Assembly: GCA_026414605.1 (NCBI GenBank)
Contig: JAOAIP010000034.1
Location: 1 to 64,000 of the forward strand
Length of the DNA: 64,000 nt
Origin: Bacteroidia bacterium
GTDB lineage: Bacteria; Bacteroidota; Bacteroidia; B-17B0; Aurantibacillaceae
Direction: 5' to 3'
Under the pieces are notes generated by a model that was not told where the DNA came from, ran no database searches, and saw only the letters and a list, made by a program, of their open reading frames with translations. The translations under genes and the position numbers were made by a program. Positions within the stretch are counted from its first letter, which is position 1. Every line of letters starts with the position of its first letter. Of this stretch, positions 52,596 through 62,231 are shown piece after piece.

Positions 52596-55500
52596 ATGAA
52601 AACAACTTTACTTAAAACCATCGGTTTAGTTTTGTTTATAAATGAATTTTTTGCTCAAACTTGGATATTTAATTATGTAGGAAATACACCACAAAATTTT
52701 GTAGTTCCACCAGGTGTTTGTAGAATTAAAATTATTGTAAAAGGTGCAGGAGGCGGTGGTGGAACTTGTGGTGGATGCCACTTTGATGGTGGGTATGGAG
52801 GAGATGGTGGATATGTAGAAGGTATTTTTACCGTAAATGCAGGAGATGTGTTATCAATTTATGTGGGTGTAGGTGGTACTGGTGCCCAAGAATGTACGCC
52901 GAATTGTGGAGGAGGAATCGGAGGATGGGGATATACAATCGGTGGTAATGGGGGACATAGTCCAACTGCTCCGTTTAGAGATGATCTCGGTGGCGGTGGT
53001 GGGGGAGGAGGAAGTTCCGCTGTTTTGATCAATGGTAGTGTTGCAATAGTAGCTGGTGGTGGTGGCGGCGGCGGTGGTGGTGGTGCTTGTGGTGGTGGAG
53101 GAGGAGATCATGGAGGAAATGGAGGACATGGTGGTGGAACAAATGGTGGTGGGGGTGCAGCGGGGGGACCAGCAGGTGGAGCCCCAACAGGTAATGGAGG
53201 AAATGGAATGAATGGCACAGGATGTTGTAGTAGTGGAGCAGGTGGTGGTGGTGGTGGTTATCCCAATGGTGGCGGTGGAGGAATAGTACCTGCTTGTGGC
53301 GCCACAGGTGGTGGCGGCGGAGGTAGCAGTTACTGTGCAGGTTCTGCATGTGTTATTAATAATGGAGGAGGAGGAACTGGTGGTGGGCAAAATGCTGATG
53401 GTGCAAATGGAGAAGTGCGAATTATTAATATATCTCCACCTCTTAATTTATCTATAACTTCTCAAAGCATAACTTGTTACGGCTATAATGATGGTTGTGC
53501 TACGGCTATTCCTTCGGGTGGCAATCCCCCCTTTACTTATACTTGGTCAAATGGTGCCACGAATGCTACTAATTGTGGCCTTGGTCCTGGAAATTATACC
53601 GCTACAGTGATTGATGTTTATGGATGCAAAGCTACTAATACCGTGCAAATCATAGAACCCACACCGGTTGTTCCATCTGCCGTCACTCAAAGTGTATCTT
53701 GTTTTGATTTTAGTGATGGAAGTGCAACGGTTACAGCCACAGGTGGCACCGGTACCTATGGATATTTTGAATTTCAACCACAAGGTGGTGCAGGAAGTAA
53801 CAATTTTGCTAACTACCTCCACGCAGGAAATTATACCGTAAATGTCTATGATGGTAATAATTGCGTGGGTACAACCACTTTTCAAATTATTGAGCCACCT
53901 CCTATTATACTTTCTTATCAAACAAAATCTGTAACTTGTTATAATGGTTCCGATGGTAGTGCTACGGTTACAGCTATTGGTGGCGTTGGAAATTACAATT
54001 ATTCGTGGTTACCCAATGTATCTAATACTAATATCATAAATAATGTCCCATACAATACTTATACCTGTCTTGTAACGGATGCTAATGGTTGCGTTAAACA
54101 AATAAATATACCTATTAATCAACCTCAACAAGTTACATTTACATTTAATGTTACACCAGATAGATGTCACCAAAATAATGGAATCATCTATAGTATTGTA
54201 AATGGTGGAGTTCAGCCATATCAATACTTATGGAGTAATGGAACAACTCAGTACAGTGTCTCCGGACTTAGTGGAAATCAGATGTATACACTTACTATAA
54301 CCGATGCTAATAATTGTGTATACCAAGATACTGTCTTTGTCCCCGCTCCTGAACCTCCTCAAATTACTTCAACATCTTTTACGCCTCCTCTATGCTATGG
54401 TGGAAAAGATGGTACTGCTTATGTTACTCATCAGTATGGAACCCCTCCACTTTATTATCAATGGGTACCTCCTGCCAATGGGTATCAAGATAGTATTAAT
54501 TATTCTGTATCGGCAGGAACGTATACTGTTTATTTACAAGATTATTATGGATGTCTTACTTATACCACTATCACCGTTACACAACCACCACCTATTGGCT
54601 TAAATGTTAGTCCTGATCAAGTAATTTGTTATGGAACTACTGCTACTCTTTCTGCTAATGCCTTCAATGGCACTTTACCTTATCAATACTTTTGGGATAC
54701 TAACAGCGGATTTACAGGAAGTGGGCCACACATTGTTACTTTAACAACAACTACTCAATACTCTGTTTTTGCAGTTGATACAAATGGTTGTAAAAGCGAA
54801 ACAAAAGTTATTAATATAACTGTAAAACCACCTCTATTAGCAAAAGGAGAAAATATCACAATTTGTGCTGAAAGTAGTTATACTCTTGAACCAATTTTTA
54901 CCAGTCCTGGAAATAATGGACCCTATACTTATCAATGGTTTAATGGAGTTACAACAAAAACGAATGTGATAGTTGGAGATATTAATAATAATCCGGCCAC
55001 TTATTCAGTTACCATTAGTGATGGGTGTAGTAATCCAGATGCTGTGGCTGTTTTTACGGTGAATGTTCTCCCAAAGCCGAAGGGATATTTTACATCCGAT
55101 TTTCAAAAAGGATGTCCACCCTTAAAAGTTACATTTAATGCTACATCTGATGGTGCAAACGACCAATATATTTGGACATTAGGAAATGGAAATACCTTGA
55201 CTGGAAATAATATCATTCAAATTTATGAAGGGGTTGGTACCTATACAATTGGACTTCAAATTACTAACCAATATGGATGCAGAAGAGATACAATTGTTCC
55301 AGATTATATTGAAGTTTTCCCTCAACCAAAAGCCGATTTTGAACCAATGCCTTCTGTAACCACTATTGAAGATCCTATTGTGAATTTTTCTAATTTAAGT
55401 AACGGAAATGATTTTAATGAATGGAATTTTGGAGATATGTATAGTTTAAATAATATCAGTTACGAATTACATCCATATCACGTTTATGAAATGGCCGGGG

Positions 55501-55877
55501 ATTATGATGTTTATTTAGTGGTGAAAAATTCTTATGGATGTAGAGATGTAATAATGAAAAGAATTAGAATTGAACCAGTTTATCATCTTTATATTCCGAA
55601 TGTGTTTACTCCTAATGGAGATGGCTTAAATGATGTATTTTTACCAAAAGGTGTTGGAATAGATGAAAATAACTACAAAATGTTGATTTATGACCGATGG
55701 GGCGAACTTGTTTACCAAAGTAATAATTTATACATTGGTTGGGATGGAAGTATTAAAAATAAATCTAATTCTGCAACACAAGATGTTTATGTTTATAAAA
55801 TTTATACACAAGATTTAAAAGGTAATAAATACGAATATGTGGGTCACGTTACTTGTTTGCCAAATGAAGAAAAATAA
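52596..55877 (+). CDS. Large T9SS type B adhesin with glycine-rich domain and SprB repeats (first paralogue)
   Basis: Protein of 1093 residues. The signal peptide ends FFAQ. Residues about 30-270 form an extremely Gly-rich domain with short Gly runs and paired Cys. About six SprB-type repeats (75-80 residues; motif TCY.G.DG.A....GG..PY.Y.W ... AG.YT....D..GC) occupy 285-745, then one Ig-like module and two PKD modules (TLGNGNT, NFGDMYS) to about 1000. The last 90 residues are the gliding-associated type B sorting domain (IPNVFTPNGDGLNDVF, YDRWGELVY). Similarity to SprB suggests a surface adhesin. Confidence 0.93.
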   Translation: MKTTLLKTIGLVLFINEFFAQTWIFNYVGNTPQNFVVPPGVCRIKIIVKGAGGGGGTCGGCHFDGGYGGDGGYVEGIFTVNAGDVLSIYVGVGGTGAQECTPNCGGGIGGWGYTIGGNGGHSPTAPFRDDLGGGGGGGGSSAVLINGSVAIVAGGGGGGGGGGACGGGGGDHGGNGGHGGGTNGGGGAAGGPAGGAPTGNGGNGMNGTGCCSSGAGGGGGGYPNGGGGGIVPACGATGGGGGGSSYCAGSACVINNGGGGTGGGQNADGANGEVRIINISPPLNLSITSQSITCYGYNDGCATAIPSGGNPPFTYTWSNGATNATNCGLGPGNYTATVIDVYGCKATNTVQIIEPTPVVPSAVTQSVSCFDFSDGSATVTATGGTGTYGYFEFQPQGGAGSNNFANYLHAGNYTVNVYDGNNCVGTTTFQIIEPPPIILSYQTKSVTCYNGSDGSATVTAIGGVGNYNYSWLPNVSNTNIINNVPYNTYTCLVTDANGCVKQINIPINQPQQVTFTFNVTPDRCHQNNGIIYSIVNGGVQPYQYLWSNGTTQYSVSGLSGNQMYTLTITDANNCVYQDTVFVPAPEPPQITSTSFTPPLCYGGKDGTAYVTHQYGTPPLYYQWVPPANGYQDSINYSVSAGTYTVYLQDYYGCLTYTTITVTQPPPIGLNVSPDQVICYGTTATLSANAFNGTLPYQYFWDTNSGFTGSGPHIVTLTTTTQYSVFAVDTNGCKSETKVINITVKPPLLAKGENITICAESSYTLEPIFTSPGNNGPYTYQWFNGVTTKTNVIVGDINNNPATYSVTISDGCSNPDAVAVFTVNVLPKPKGYFTSDFQKGCPPLKVTFNATSDGANDQYIWTLGNGNTLTGNNIIQIYEGVGTYTIGLQITNQYGCRRDTIVPDYIEVFPQPKADFEPMPSVTTIEDPIVNFSNLSNGNDFNEWNFGDMYSLNNISYELHPYHVYEMAGDYDVYLVVKNSYGCRDVIMKRIRIEPVYHLYIPNVFTPNGDGLNDVFLPKGVGIDENNYKMLIYDRWGELVYQSNNLYIGWDGSIKNKSNSATQDVYVYKIYTQDLKGNKYEYVGHVTCLPNEEK

Positions 55878-55895
55878 TTTTCAAAACTAAACTTT

Positions 55896-58800
55896 ATGAA
55901 AATCAGAAAAATATCAAAGATATTAGTGCCTTTTATAGTTGTTCAATATATTTTTTCTCAAACTACATTTACTTTTAATTATACTGGTGCTATTCAAAAT
56001 TGGGTGGTTCCTCCTGGTGTGTGTCAAATAAAAATTATCGCTTATGGTGCAGGCGGTGGCGGTGGTGGAACAGATACTTATGGACCTGGTAATGGTGGTA
56101 ATGGAGGATATGCAGAAGGTGTTTTTAATGTACAGCCGGGCGATAATCTGACTATTTATGTAGGGCAAGGTGGAGGTCCCGGAACAACAGGTAGTAATGG
56201 ACCCGGTGGTGCAGGCGGTTGGGGGTATGGTAATGGGGGTAATGGCGGTAATTCTGGTGTTGTCGGAAGCAGTGGCTCCGGTGGAGGCGGTGGAGGTGGT
56301 TCAGGCATTTTAATTAATGGAAATCCCGCCCTAATAGCAGGTGGTGGCGGAGGCGGAGGCGGTGGTGGTAACTTTGCCGCAGGTGGAAATGGAGGACTTG
56401 GTGGAGGAACTAATGGTGCACCTGGTAGTAGTGGAGGAGCCGGTGGTACCGCTGGTGCTTCTGCAAACACAAATGGAACAAATGGACAAAACTATAGTGG
56501 TGACGGCGCAGGAGCAGGTGGCGGAGGAGGAGGATACAACGGTGGAACAGGTGGCCAAGTCGCCGGATGTGATTGTGGCGCTGGTGGTGGAGGCGGCGGT
56601 AATAGCTATTGCAGTGGAACATCCTGCATACTTACCAACGGCGCAGGTGCAACAGGTGGAGGAGCAGTTACCGCAGGTGCCAATGGGACTGTACAAATTG
56701 TCATTCTTGCCCAATCTACTATTTCTTCAGCAAATATTACTTCTCAATCTGTTACTTGCAATGGACAAGCCACTGGTGGTGCTACCCTCAATATCACAGG
56801 AGGAACACCTCCTTTGAGTTATACATGGATGCCTGGAAATGTAAATGCATCTTCTATAAGCAATGTTTCTGTGGGAACATATACTGTCTATTATTCAGAT
56901 GCAAGTGGATGTGTTTTTTCTGAAACTGTAAATATCCCTCAACCTGCACCTTTAAGTGTTACATCCATTCAAACGAAATCAGTAACTTGCTATAATGGAA
57001 CGGACGGAAGTGCTACTGTGACAGTAAGTGGCGGTAATGGACCTTATTCTTATACTTGGCTTCCAACAGGAGGTTCTAATTCTATTGCTACTGGTCTTGG
57101 TTGTGGTACTGTCCAACCCAACCCTTCTATCACTTACACAGTTAAAATATCCGATGTCAATAATTGTACTGTTCAAGCAACCGCCATTATTAATGGACCA
57201 CCTCAAATAATGGCGCATGTTTTAAGTTATAATAATGTTACTTGCAATGGAGCAAATGATGGTATGGTAAAGTTACTTACTAATGGCGGAGTAGGTTATT
57301 TTCCGGGCGCTAATTTAACTTATACTTATGTCTTTGCTCCCACAGGATATAGTGTTGCTGCTAATAGTCCAACTGTTACTAATCTTCCTCCTGCTAATTA
57401 TACAATCTACGTATATGATGCCAACCAATGTTATGATACAATTCGCTTAAACATTACAGAACCACCACCATTAACTTTAACAACGGCTGTTCAACAAACA
57501 GTTTCTTGTAAAGGTGGGTACGATGGTGTCGCAAGCGCAACTGTTCAAGGAGGTACACCCTTTTATACTTATTATTGGTATGATGCATCAGGAAATATTG
57601 TTGCCAATCAATCTACTGCAAATTATTTACCAGCAGGTAATTATACAGTAAGCATTACGGACTTCTATAATTGTTCTATTACAGGAAGTGTTTCAATCAT
57701 AGAACCAGCAAGTCCCGTTAGTATTACAGGGGTGAGTTTGCAGGTTGCACAAACAAATTGTGCAAGCGCACCTTCCAATACGCTCTATATTAATGTGGGG
57801 GGAGGTATGGGTAATTATACTTATTCTTCAACGCCAGCAGCAATCAATTCTTCAGTCAATGTAAATGTCCCAAGCAATTCATATACTATTTATGTTTCTG
57901 ATATAAATGGATGTACTACTAATACCACTTATGTTATAAACCTTCCACCAGCATTCACTGCCACAGCAGTACAAGTTCAAAGTGTTACTTGTAATGGATA
58001 TACCAATGGTGCAGTATCTGTAATTGCCCAAGGTGGAACAGGTGCTTATACCTACACTTGGTTACCTAATAATAATTATGGTCAAACACAATACAATTTA
58101 GCAGCAGGAGTATATACTGTGCTTATCAGTGATTCAAGACCTTGTGTAATTAGTGAAACTGTTCAAGTGATAGAGCCACCGCCATTGCAAATTGTGAATT
58201 TGCAATCTAATCCTGCACTTTGTGGAAATGCTAATGGTGGTGCTACTGTAACTGCATCCGGTGGAATGCCGCCTTATACTTATACTTGGAGTAGTGTGCC
58301 AATACAAACAAATTCAGTGGCTTTTGGATTAACAGGGGGCACAACCTATTCTGTTTTTGTAGAAGATATCAATAACTGTATTATTTGGGATACTATTTTT
58401 ATCCCTAATCCATTACCTCCTTTAATCACAAATATAAGTTTCACTCCTCCTTTATGTTATGGAAATAACAATGGATCGGCTTCTGTCTCTTTTGTAAATG
58501 GTGTGCCGCCTATTTCTATCAATTGGCAACCAGGTAATTGGCCCGGAAGTGCTACAATATACAATGTACCTGCTGGAATTTACACCGTTACTTTAACTGA
58601 TGCTAATGGATGCCAAACCTATACAACTATTAATGTTACACAACCTCCCGCATTGAGTTTACAAGTTACTCCGACTCATACAATTTGTTATGGTACAAAT
58701 GGTACAGTACAAGCCATTCCTGATGGGGGAACACCGCCTTATATTTATACTTGGAATCCTGCTATATTTGTGGGTGGAGGTCCTCATCCTATTCCTCTTA

Positions 58801-59930
58801 CCCAATCAAGTCAATTTGTAGTAAGTGTTACAGACGCTAATGGTTGTAATATAGGACCAGATACAGTTAAAATTGTGGTATTACCACCTCTTTTGGCAAG
58901 CGGAATGAGTACTACAATTTGTCATAATGATACTACTAAAATCTGGGCTTCTATCACTTCTCCTGGAAATGGCGGTCCTTATACTTACACGTGGACAAAT
59001 GGAGCAACAACATTAACAACTTCAGTAATTGGTTTTTATCCTTCTCAACCTAATACTTATACCGTTATAATTTCTGATGGTTGTTCTATTCCTGATGCAG
59101 TAGCAATAAGTACAGTGAATGTTAACCCTTTACCAAAAGGATACTTTACAAGTGATTTTAGAGAAGGATGTCCACCCTTAAAAGTATGGTTTCAAGCCAT
59201 TTCAGACAGAAATAATGATACTTATGTATGGGATTTTGGAAATGGTGAGACAGGTAGTGAAAAGTCAATTACGAGTGAGTATTTATCTACAGGAACATAT
59301 TCTGTAAAACTCACTATAACTAATCAGTATGGTTGTGTGATAGATACTTTTGCTGCTAATTACATTACTGTACATCCTGTACCTACTGCAGATTTTGAAG
59401 TAGATAAATATGAAACAACTATTTTTGATCCAACATTTATATGTACCAATTTAAGTATTGGAGCATCTCAATTTCAATGGATTTTTGGTGCTCCTGACCA
59501 ACCTAATAACTCTACCACTTTTGCTAATCCAATGCATACTTATGTGAAAGCAGGGGAGTATGACATAACCTTAGTTGCTATTAATGATTTTAATTGTGAA
59601 GATAGAATTACAAAGAAAGTTGTAGTTCATCCTGATTATTTATTGTATATTCCAAATGCTTTTACACCAGATGGAAATGGAGTGAATGATGTTTTCCAAC
59701 CAAAGGGATTGGGAATCTTAAATACACCATATAAAATGGAAATATACGATAGGTGGGGTGAATTAGTTTTTGTATCAGAAGAGTTTGAAGAAGGATGGAG
59801 AGGACAAATTAAAGGTACAATGAATAAAGCAAAAAACGATGTTTACGTGTATAAAATTGTTGTAAAAGATTTGTCGGGGAAAGAACATATTTATACAGGT
59901 CACGTCACTTTATTGGGAAATTCTAATTAG
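55896..59930 (+). CDS. Large T9SS type B adhesin with glycine-rich domain and SprB repeats (second paralogue)
   Basis: Protein of 1344 residues, 18 bp after its paralogue. Same order: signal peptide ending IFSQ, Gly-rich domain (about 35-265), about nine SprB-type repeats (285-1000), Ig-like module, two PKD modules (WDFGNGET and FQWIFGAPD), and a type B sorting domain (IPNAFTPDGNGVNDVFQPKG, YDRWGELVF). It has about three more SprB-type units than the first copy, accounting for most of the length difference. Opposite-strand frames in the Gly-rich part are shadows. Confidence 0.93.
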   Translation: MKIRKISKILVPFIVVQYIFSQTTFTFNYTGAIQNWVVPPGVCQIKIIAYGAGGGGGGTDTYGPGNGGNGGYAEGVFNVQPGDNLTIYVGQGGGPGTTGSNGPGGAGGWGYGNGGNGGNSGVVGSSGSGGGGGGGSGILINGNPALIAGGGGGGGGGGNFAAGGNGGLGGGTNGAPGSSGGAGGTAGASANTNGTNGQNYSGDGAGAGGGGGGYNGGTGGQVAGCDCGAGGGGGGNSYCSGTSCILTNGAGATGGGAVTAGANGTVQIVILAQSTISSANITSQSVTCNGQATGGATLNITGGTPPLSYTWMPGNVNASSISNVSVGTYTVYYSDASGCVFSETVNIPQPAPLSVTSIQTKSVTCYNGTDGSATVTVSGGNGPYSYTWLPTGGSNSIATGLGCGTVQPNPSITYTVKISDVNNCTVQATAIINGPPQIMAHVLSYNNVTCNGANDGMVKLLTNGGVGYFPGANLTYTYVFAPTGYSVAANSPTVTNLPPANYTIYVYDANQCYDTIRLNITEPPPLTLTTAVQQTVSCKGGYDGVASATVQGGTPFYTYYWYDASGNIVANQSTANYLPAGNYTVSITDFYNCSITGSVSIIEPASPVSITGVSLQVAQTNCASAPSNTLYINVGGGMGNYTYSSTPAAINSSVNVNVPSNSYTIYVSDINGCTTNTTYVINLPPAFTATAVQVQSVTCNGYTNGAVSVIAQGGTGAYTYTWLPNNNYGQTQYNLAAGVYTVLISDSRPCVISETVQVIEPPPLQIVNLQSNPALCGNANGGATVTASGGMPPYTYTWSSVPIQTNSVAFGLTGGTTYSVFVEDINNCIIWDTIFIPNPLPPLITNISFTPPLCYGNNNGSASVSFVNGVPPISINWQPGNWPGSATIYNVPAGIYTVTLTDANGCQTYTTINVTQPPALSLQVTPTHTICYGTNGTVQAIPDGGTPPYIYTWNPAIFVGGGPHPIPLTQSSQFVVSVTDANGCNIGPDTVKIVVLPPLLASGMSTTICHNDTTKIWASITSPGNGGPYTYTWTNGATTLTTSVIGFYPSQPNTYTVIISDGCSIPDAVAISTVNVNPLPKGYFTSDFREGCPPLKVWFQAISDRNNDTYVWDFGNGETGSEKSITSEYLSTGTYSVKLTITNQYGCVIDTFAANYITVHPVPTADFEVDKYETTIFDPTFICTNLSIGASQFQWIFGAPDQPNNSTTFANPMHTYVKAGEYDITLVAINDFNCEDRITKKVVVHPDYLLYIPNAFTPDGNGVNDVFQPKGLGILNTPYKMEIYDRWGELVFVSEEFEEGWRGQIKGTMNKAKNDVYVYKIVVKDLSGKEHIYTGHVTLLGNSN

Positions 59931-60233
59931 GGACTGGTGAAAAATCAAAATTTAATTTTCAAAAAATCAAGTTAATTATTCCATTAAATCCGCTGAAGGT
60001 GAATAAATGTTCACCGTGTTAAATACAGATAAATTTAACAGGGTGAATATTTAATCCCTTCGGGGTAGTTTTTAAGCCCTTAAAATTATTAAATGCAAGA
60101 TTTTTTATGAAAATTAGATAAAATCGTTGTACCAAAAGATAGAAAATTTATAGTATTTTAATAAATATCAATTGGTTAAAACTTGTTCACCAAGTCCTAA
60201 ATGATATCTTTTTACTTTAAAAAATAAAGTGTA
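59931..60233. repeat. Hairpin-type repeat between the adhesin pair and ispE
   Basis: At 59985-60075 are TTAAATCCGCTGAAGG, GTTAAATACAG, TTTAACAGGGTGAAT and CCCTTCGGGG, related to the phrases at 46154-46330. The rest of this 300-bp gap is AT-rich with no gene or clear structure. Confidence 0.5.
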
Positions 60234-60261
60234 TTGAAAGTTTTTATCATCCTTATATTTG
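60234..60261 (+). promoter_or_regulatory. Probable ispE promoter
   Basis: TTG at 60234-60236 and TATATTTG at 60254-60261 are 17 bp apart. The -7 box covers the upstream TTG codon (60259) that could otherwise be read as the start of ispE, so it supports the ATG at 60271. Confidence 0.5.
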
Positions 60262-60270
60262 TCCCAAAAA

Positions 60271-61098
60271 ATGCTTGTTTTTTCTAATTCAAAAATTAAT
60301 ATAGGTTTGTGGATTCTTAATAAAAGAAGTGATGGGTATCATAATATTGAAACTATTTTTTATCCTATTCAATGGCAAGATATTATTGAAGTCATTCCAA
60401 ATTTGCAACAACAAAATCAAATAGAAATTTTTAATTATGGTTTGCAGTTGAATATTCCATTGGAAGAAAATATTATTTTTAAAGCATATCAATTATTACT
60501 AAAAAAATTTCACACACTACCATCATTAAAAGTATACTTGTATAAGCAAGTTCCTTTTGGTGCAGGGCTGGGAGCAGGAAGTGCCAATGCTGCTTATTTT
60601 ATCAAGATTTGTAATGAATTATTTGACCTTAATTTACCAAAAGAAGAAATGTTTGTGCTGGCAAGTCAGTTAGGGGCGGATTGTGCTTTTTTTATAGAAA
60701 ATAGAGTTTCTTTAGCAAAAGAAAAAGGCGATGTGCTTTATCCTATTTCATTGGATTTATCTTCTTATTATATTTTAATTATTTATCCTAATATCAATAT
60801 ATCTACAAAAGAAGCATATCAAAATTGTATTCCCAAAAAAAGAGATTTTTCATTGATGGATGTAATTAATAAACCTATTTATGAATGGAAACATTATTTA
60901 GAAAATGATTTTGAAAAAAACATCTTTGACAAATATCCACTCATTAAAAAAATCAAAGAAAAATTGTACCAAAAAAACGCAATATATAGTAGTATGTCGG
61001 GTAGTGGAAGTGCAGTATTTGGTATTTTTGAACATCTACCTGAACTTGATGAATTTAAGGAGTACCCACATTTTTTACAATCACCAAAAATTCAATAA
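60271..61098 (+). CDS. ispE: 4-diphosphocytidyl-2-C-methyl-D-erythritol kinase
   Basis: Protein of 275 residues from the ATG at 60271. GHMP kinase motifs are present: FSNSKINIGLWILNKRSDGYHN at the N terminus, PFGAGLGAGSANAA as the ATP-binding loop, LGADCAFFI, and SMSGSGSAVFGIF near the C terminus. It phosphorylates CDP-ME in the MEP route to isoprenoids. No other MEP gene is nearby. It ends at a terminator shared with the convergent gene. Confidence 0.95.
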   Translation: MLVFSNSKINIGLWILNKRSDGYHNIETIFYPIQWQDIIEVIPNLQQQNQIEIFNYGLQLNIPLEENIIFKAYQLLLKKFHTLPSLKVYLYKQVPFGAGLGAGSANAAYFIKICNELFDLNLPKEEMFVLASQLGADCAFFIENRVSLAKEKGDVLYPISLDLSSYYILIIYPNINISTKEAYQNCIPKKRDFSLMDVINKPIYEWKHYLENDFEKNIFDKYPLIKKIKEKLYQKNAIYSSMSGSGSAVFGIFEHLPELDEFKEYPHFLQSPKIQ

Positions 61099-61140
61099 GT
61101 ATAGAAATATAATGCTTCATTATTTTTCATTAAAAAACTA

Positions 61141-61172
61141 AAAAGCCCTCTTGAATGAGAGGGCTTTTTGAT
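61141..61172. terminator. Bidirectional rho-independent terminator
   Basis: AAAAGCCCTC (61141-61150) pairs perfectly with GAGGGCTTTT (61159-61168), with an 8-nt loop and T-runs available on both strands. It lies between the convergent ends of ispE (61098) and the YwqK-like gene (61191), so it can serve both. Confidence 0.9.
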
Positions 61173-61190
61173 TTTAGATTGATAATTAGT

Positions 61191-62093
61191 TTAATTTTCG
61201 GGTTGAGTATCGCCTACATAAATTCCATCCTTATATACGGCTATCCTTAATAAGATTCCATTATCATCATAAATATACCATTTTCCATTTATTAAGCGAT
61301 TATCCTTAAACTCACCAACTTTAGATACTTGTTTATTTTTGTTGTATAAAGTATGAAAACCGTTTAAGATAAGAGGCCCTTTTGCGTTTTGTAATTGAGC
61401 ATCATTGGGTTTTTCATCTTTGCTGGCTAAGACAGGTGGGGCTTTTTTAATTTCTTCTTTAATAGGTTCTAGTGGCTTTTTAGGTTGATATTCTTTAATA
61501 CTTGCTACATCTACTTGACCGTTATTAAATGTTTTTTCTGCTTTTAAATCACCATTTTCATAATATTCTTTGAAAACGCCTGTTTCTTGACCATTGATAA
61601 AATTTCCTTCAATGGCTAATTGTCCATTTTCATAATAATACTTTGCAGGTCCTTCTCTTTTACCATTTTGATTAAAATTAAATTCGTGTTGAACCTGTCC
61701 ATTATCATAATATAATCTATACTTACCTACCCATCTGTTTAGTTTTGAACTCCACTGACCTTCTTCTTGAATTTTTCCATTTTCGTGATAAATAATGCAA
61801 TATCCATCGGGTCTACCATTTACATATTGTATTTTACCTTTCAAATTTCCATTGCAATAGTATTCAATCCACAAACCGTTCTTTTTATTATCGGCATATT
61901 TTCCTTCCTCTACTTTTTGTTCTGTTTGATAGCAAGTGCCTGGTTTGTGCTTACCAAAAATAATCCACTTACCTTGTTTTTTGCCTTCGGCGTCTATTTT
62001 ATTAATAGTATCGCCATTTTGCAATAATTCATACGATTGAGCAAGACCACCTGCCCAAATTAGAAAAGCCACTATGAAACTCATACCTTTCAT
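61191..62093 (-). CDS. Exported YwqK/MORN-like repeat protein
   Basis: Protein of 300 residues from the ATG at 62093; the signal peptide ends GGLAQ. Residues 25-190 are repeated units of the type ENGQL..EG.F.NG...G....YYENG, the YwqK/MORN_2 beta-hairpin repeat. A Lys/Pro-rich linker and a final repeat pair follow. Annotation pipelines often call such proteins toxin-antitoxin YwqK family antitoxin, but no toxin is adjacent and an antitoxin role is not supported. A TATTTTTG -7-like box is on the minus strand at 62114-62107. Confidence 0.85.
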   Translation of the reverse strand: MKGMSFIVAFLIWAGGLAQSYELLQNGDTINKIDAEGKKQGKWIIFGKHKPGTCYQTEQKVEEGKYADNKKNGLWIEYYCNGNLKGKIQYVNGRPDGYCIIYHENGKIQEEGQWSSKLNRWVGKYRLYYDNGQVQHEFNFNQNGKREGPAKYYYENGQLAIEGNFINGQETGVFKEYYENGDLKAEKTFNNGQVDVASIKEYQPKKPLEPIKEEIKKAPPVLASKDEKPNDAQLQNAKGPLILNGFHTLYNKNKQVSKVGEFKDNRLINGKWYIYDDNGILLRIAVYKDGIYVGDTQPEN

Positions 62094-62196
62094 AAATTTT
62101 ATGTTACAAAAATACAGGATATTTTCCATTCGTAAGAAATTTTTTAGATAGAATTTATATTTTTTTAGATAAATTCTACACTTTATACGAAAACAT

Positions 62197-62210
62197 GTAA
62201 CCTAGGTTAC
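62197..62210. promoter_or_regulatory. Perfect 14-bp palindrome
   Basis: GTAACCTAGGTTAC is its own reverse complement. It lies between the symporter stop codon (62232) and the start of the YwqK-like gene (62093) on the minus strand, about 85 bp upstream of that gene's -7-like box. A dimeric regulator site is possible; the lack of a loop makes a terminator unlikely. Confidence 0.35.
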
Positions 62211-62231
62211 TATAATGTATATAAAAACTTA

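Noticed and set aside
52854-53390. Long minus-strand open frame of 178 residues rich in Thr and Ser
   Set aside because: It is the antisense of the glycine-rich domain, where GGN codons give stop-free opposite frames; no start context and pure low complexity.
56156-56817. Several long frames on both strands over the second glycine-rich domain
   Set aside because: Same cause: repetitive GGT/GGA codons keep other frames open. The proline-rich and valine/glutamate-rich products are artefacts.
61191-62093. Possible toxin-antitoxin role of the YwqK-like protein
   Set aside because: The name is a database habit. The protein is exported, has MORN-like repeats, and no toxin gene is adjacent.
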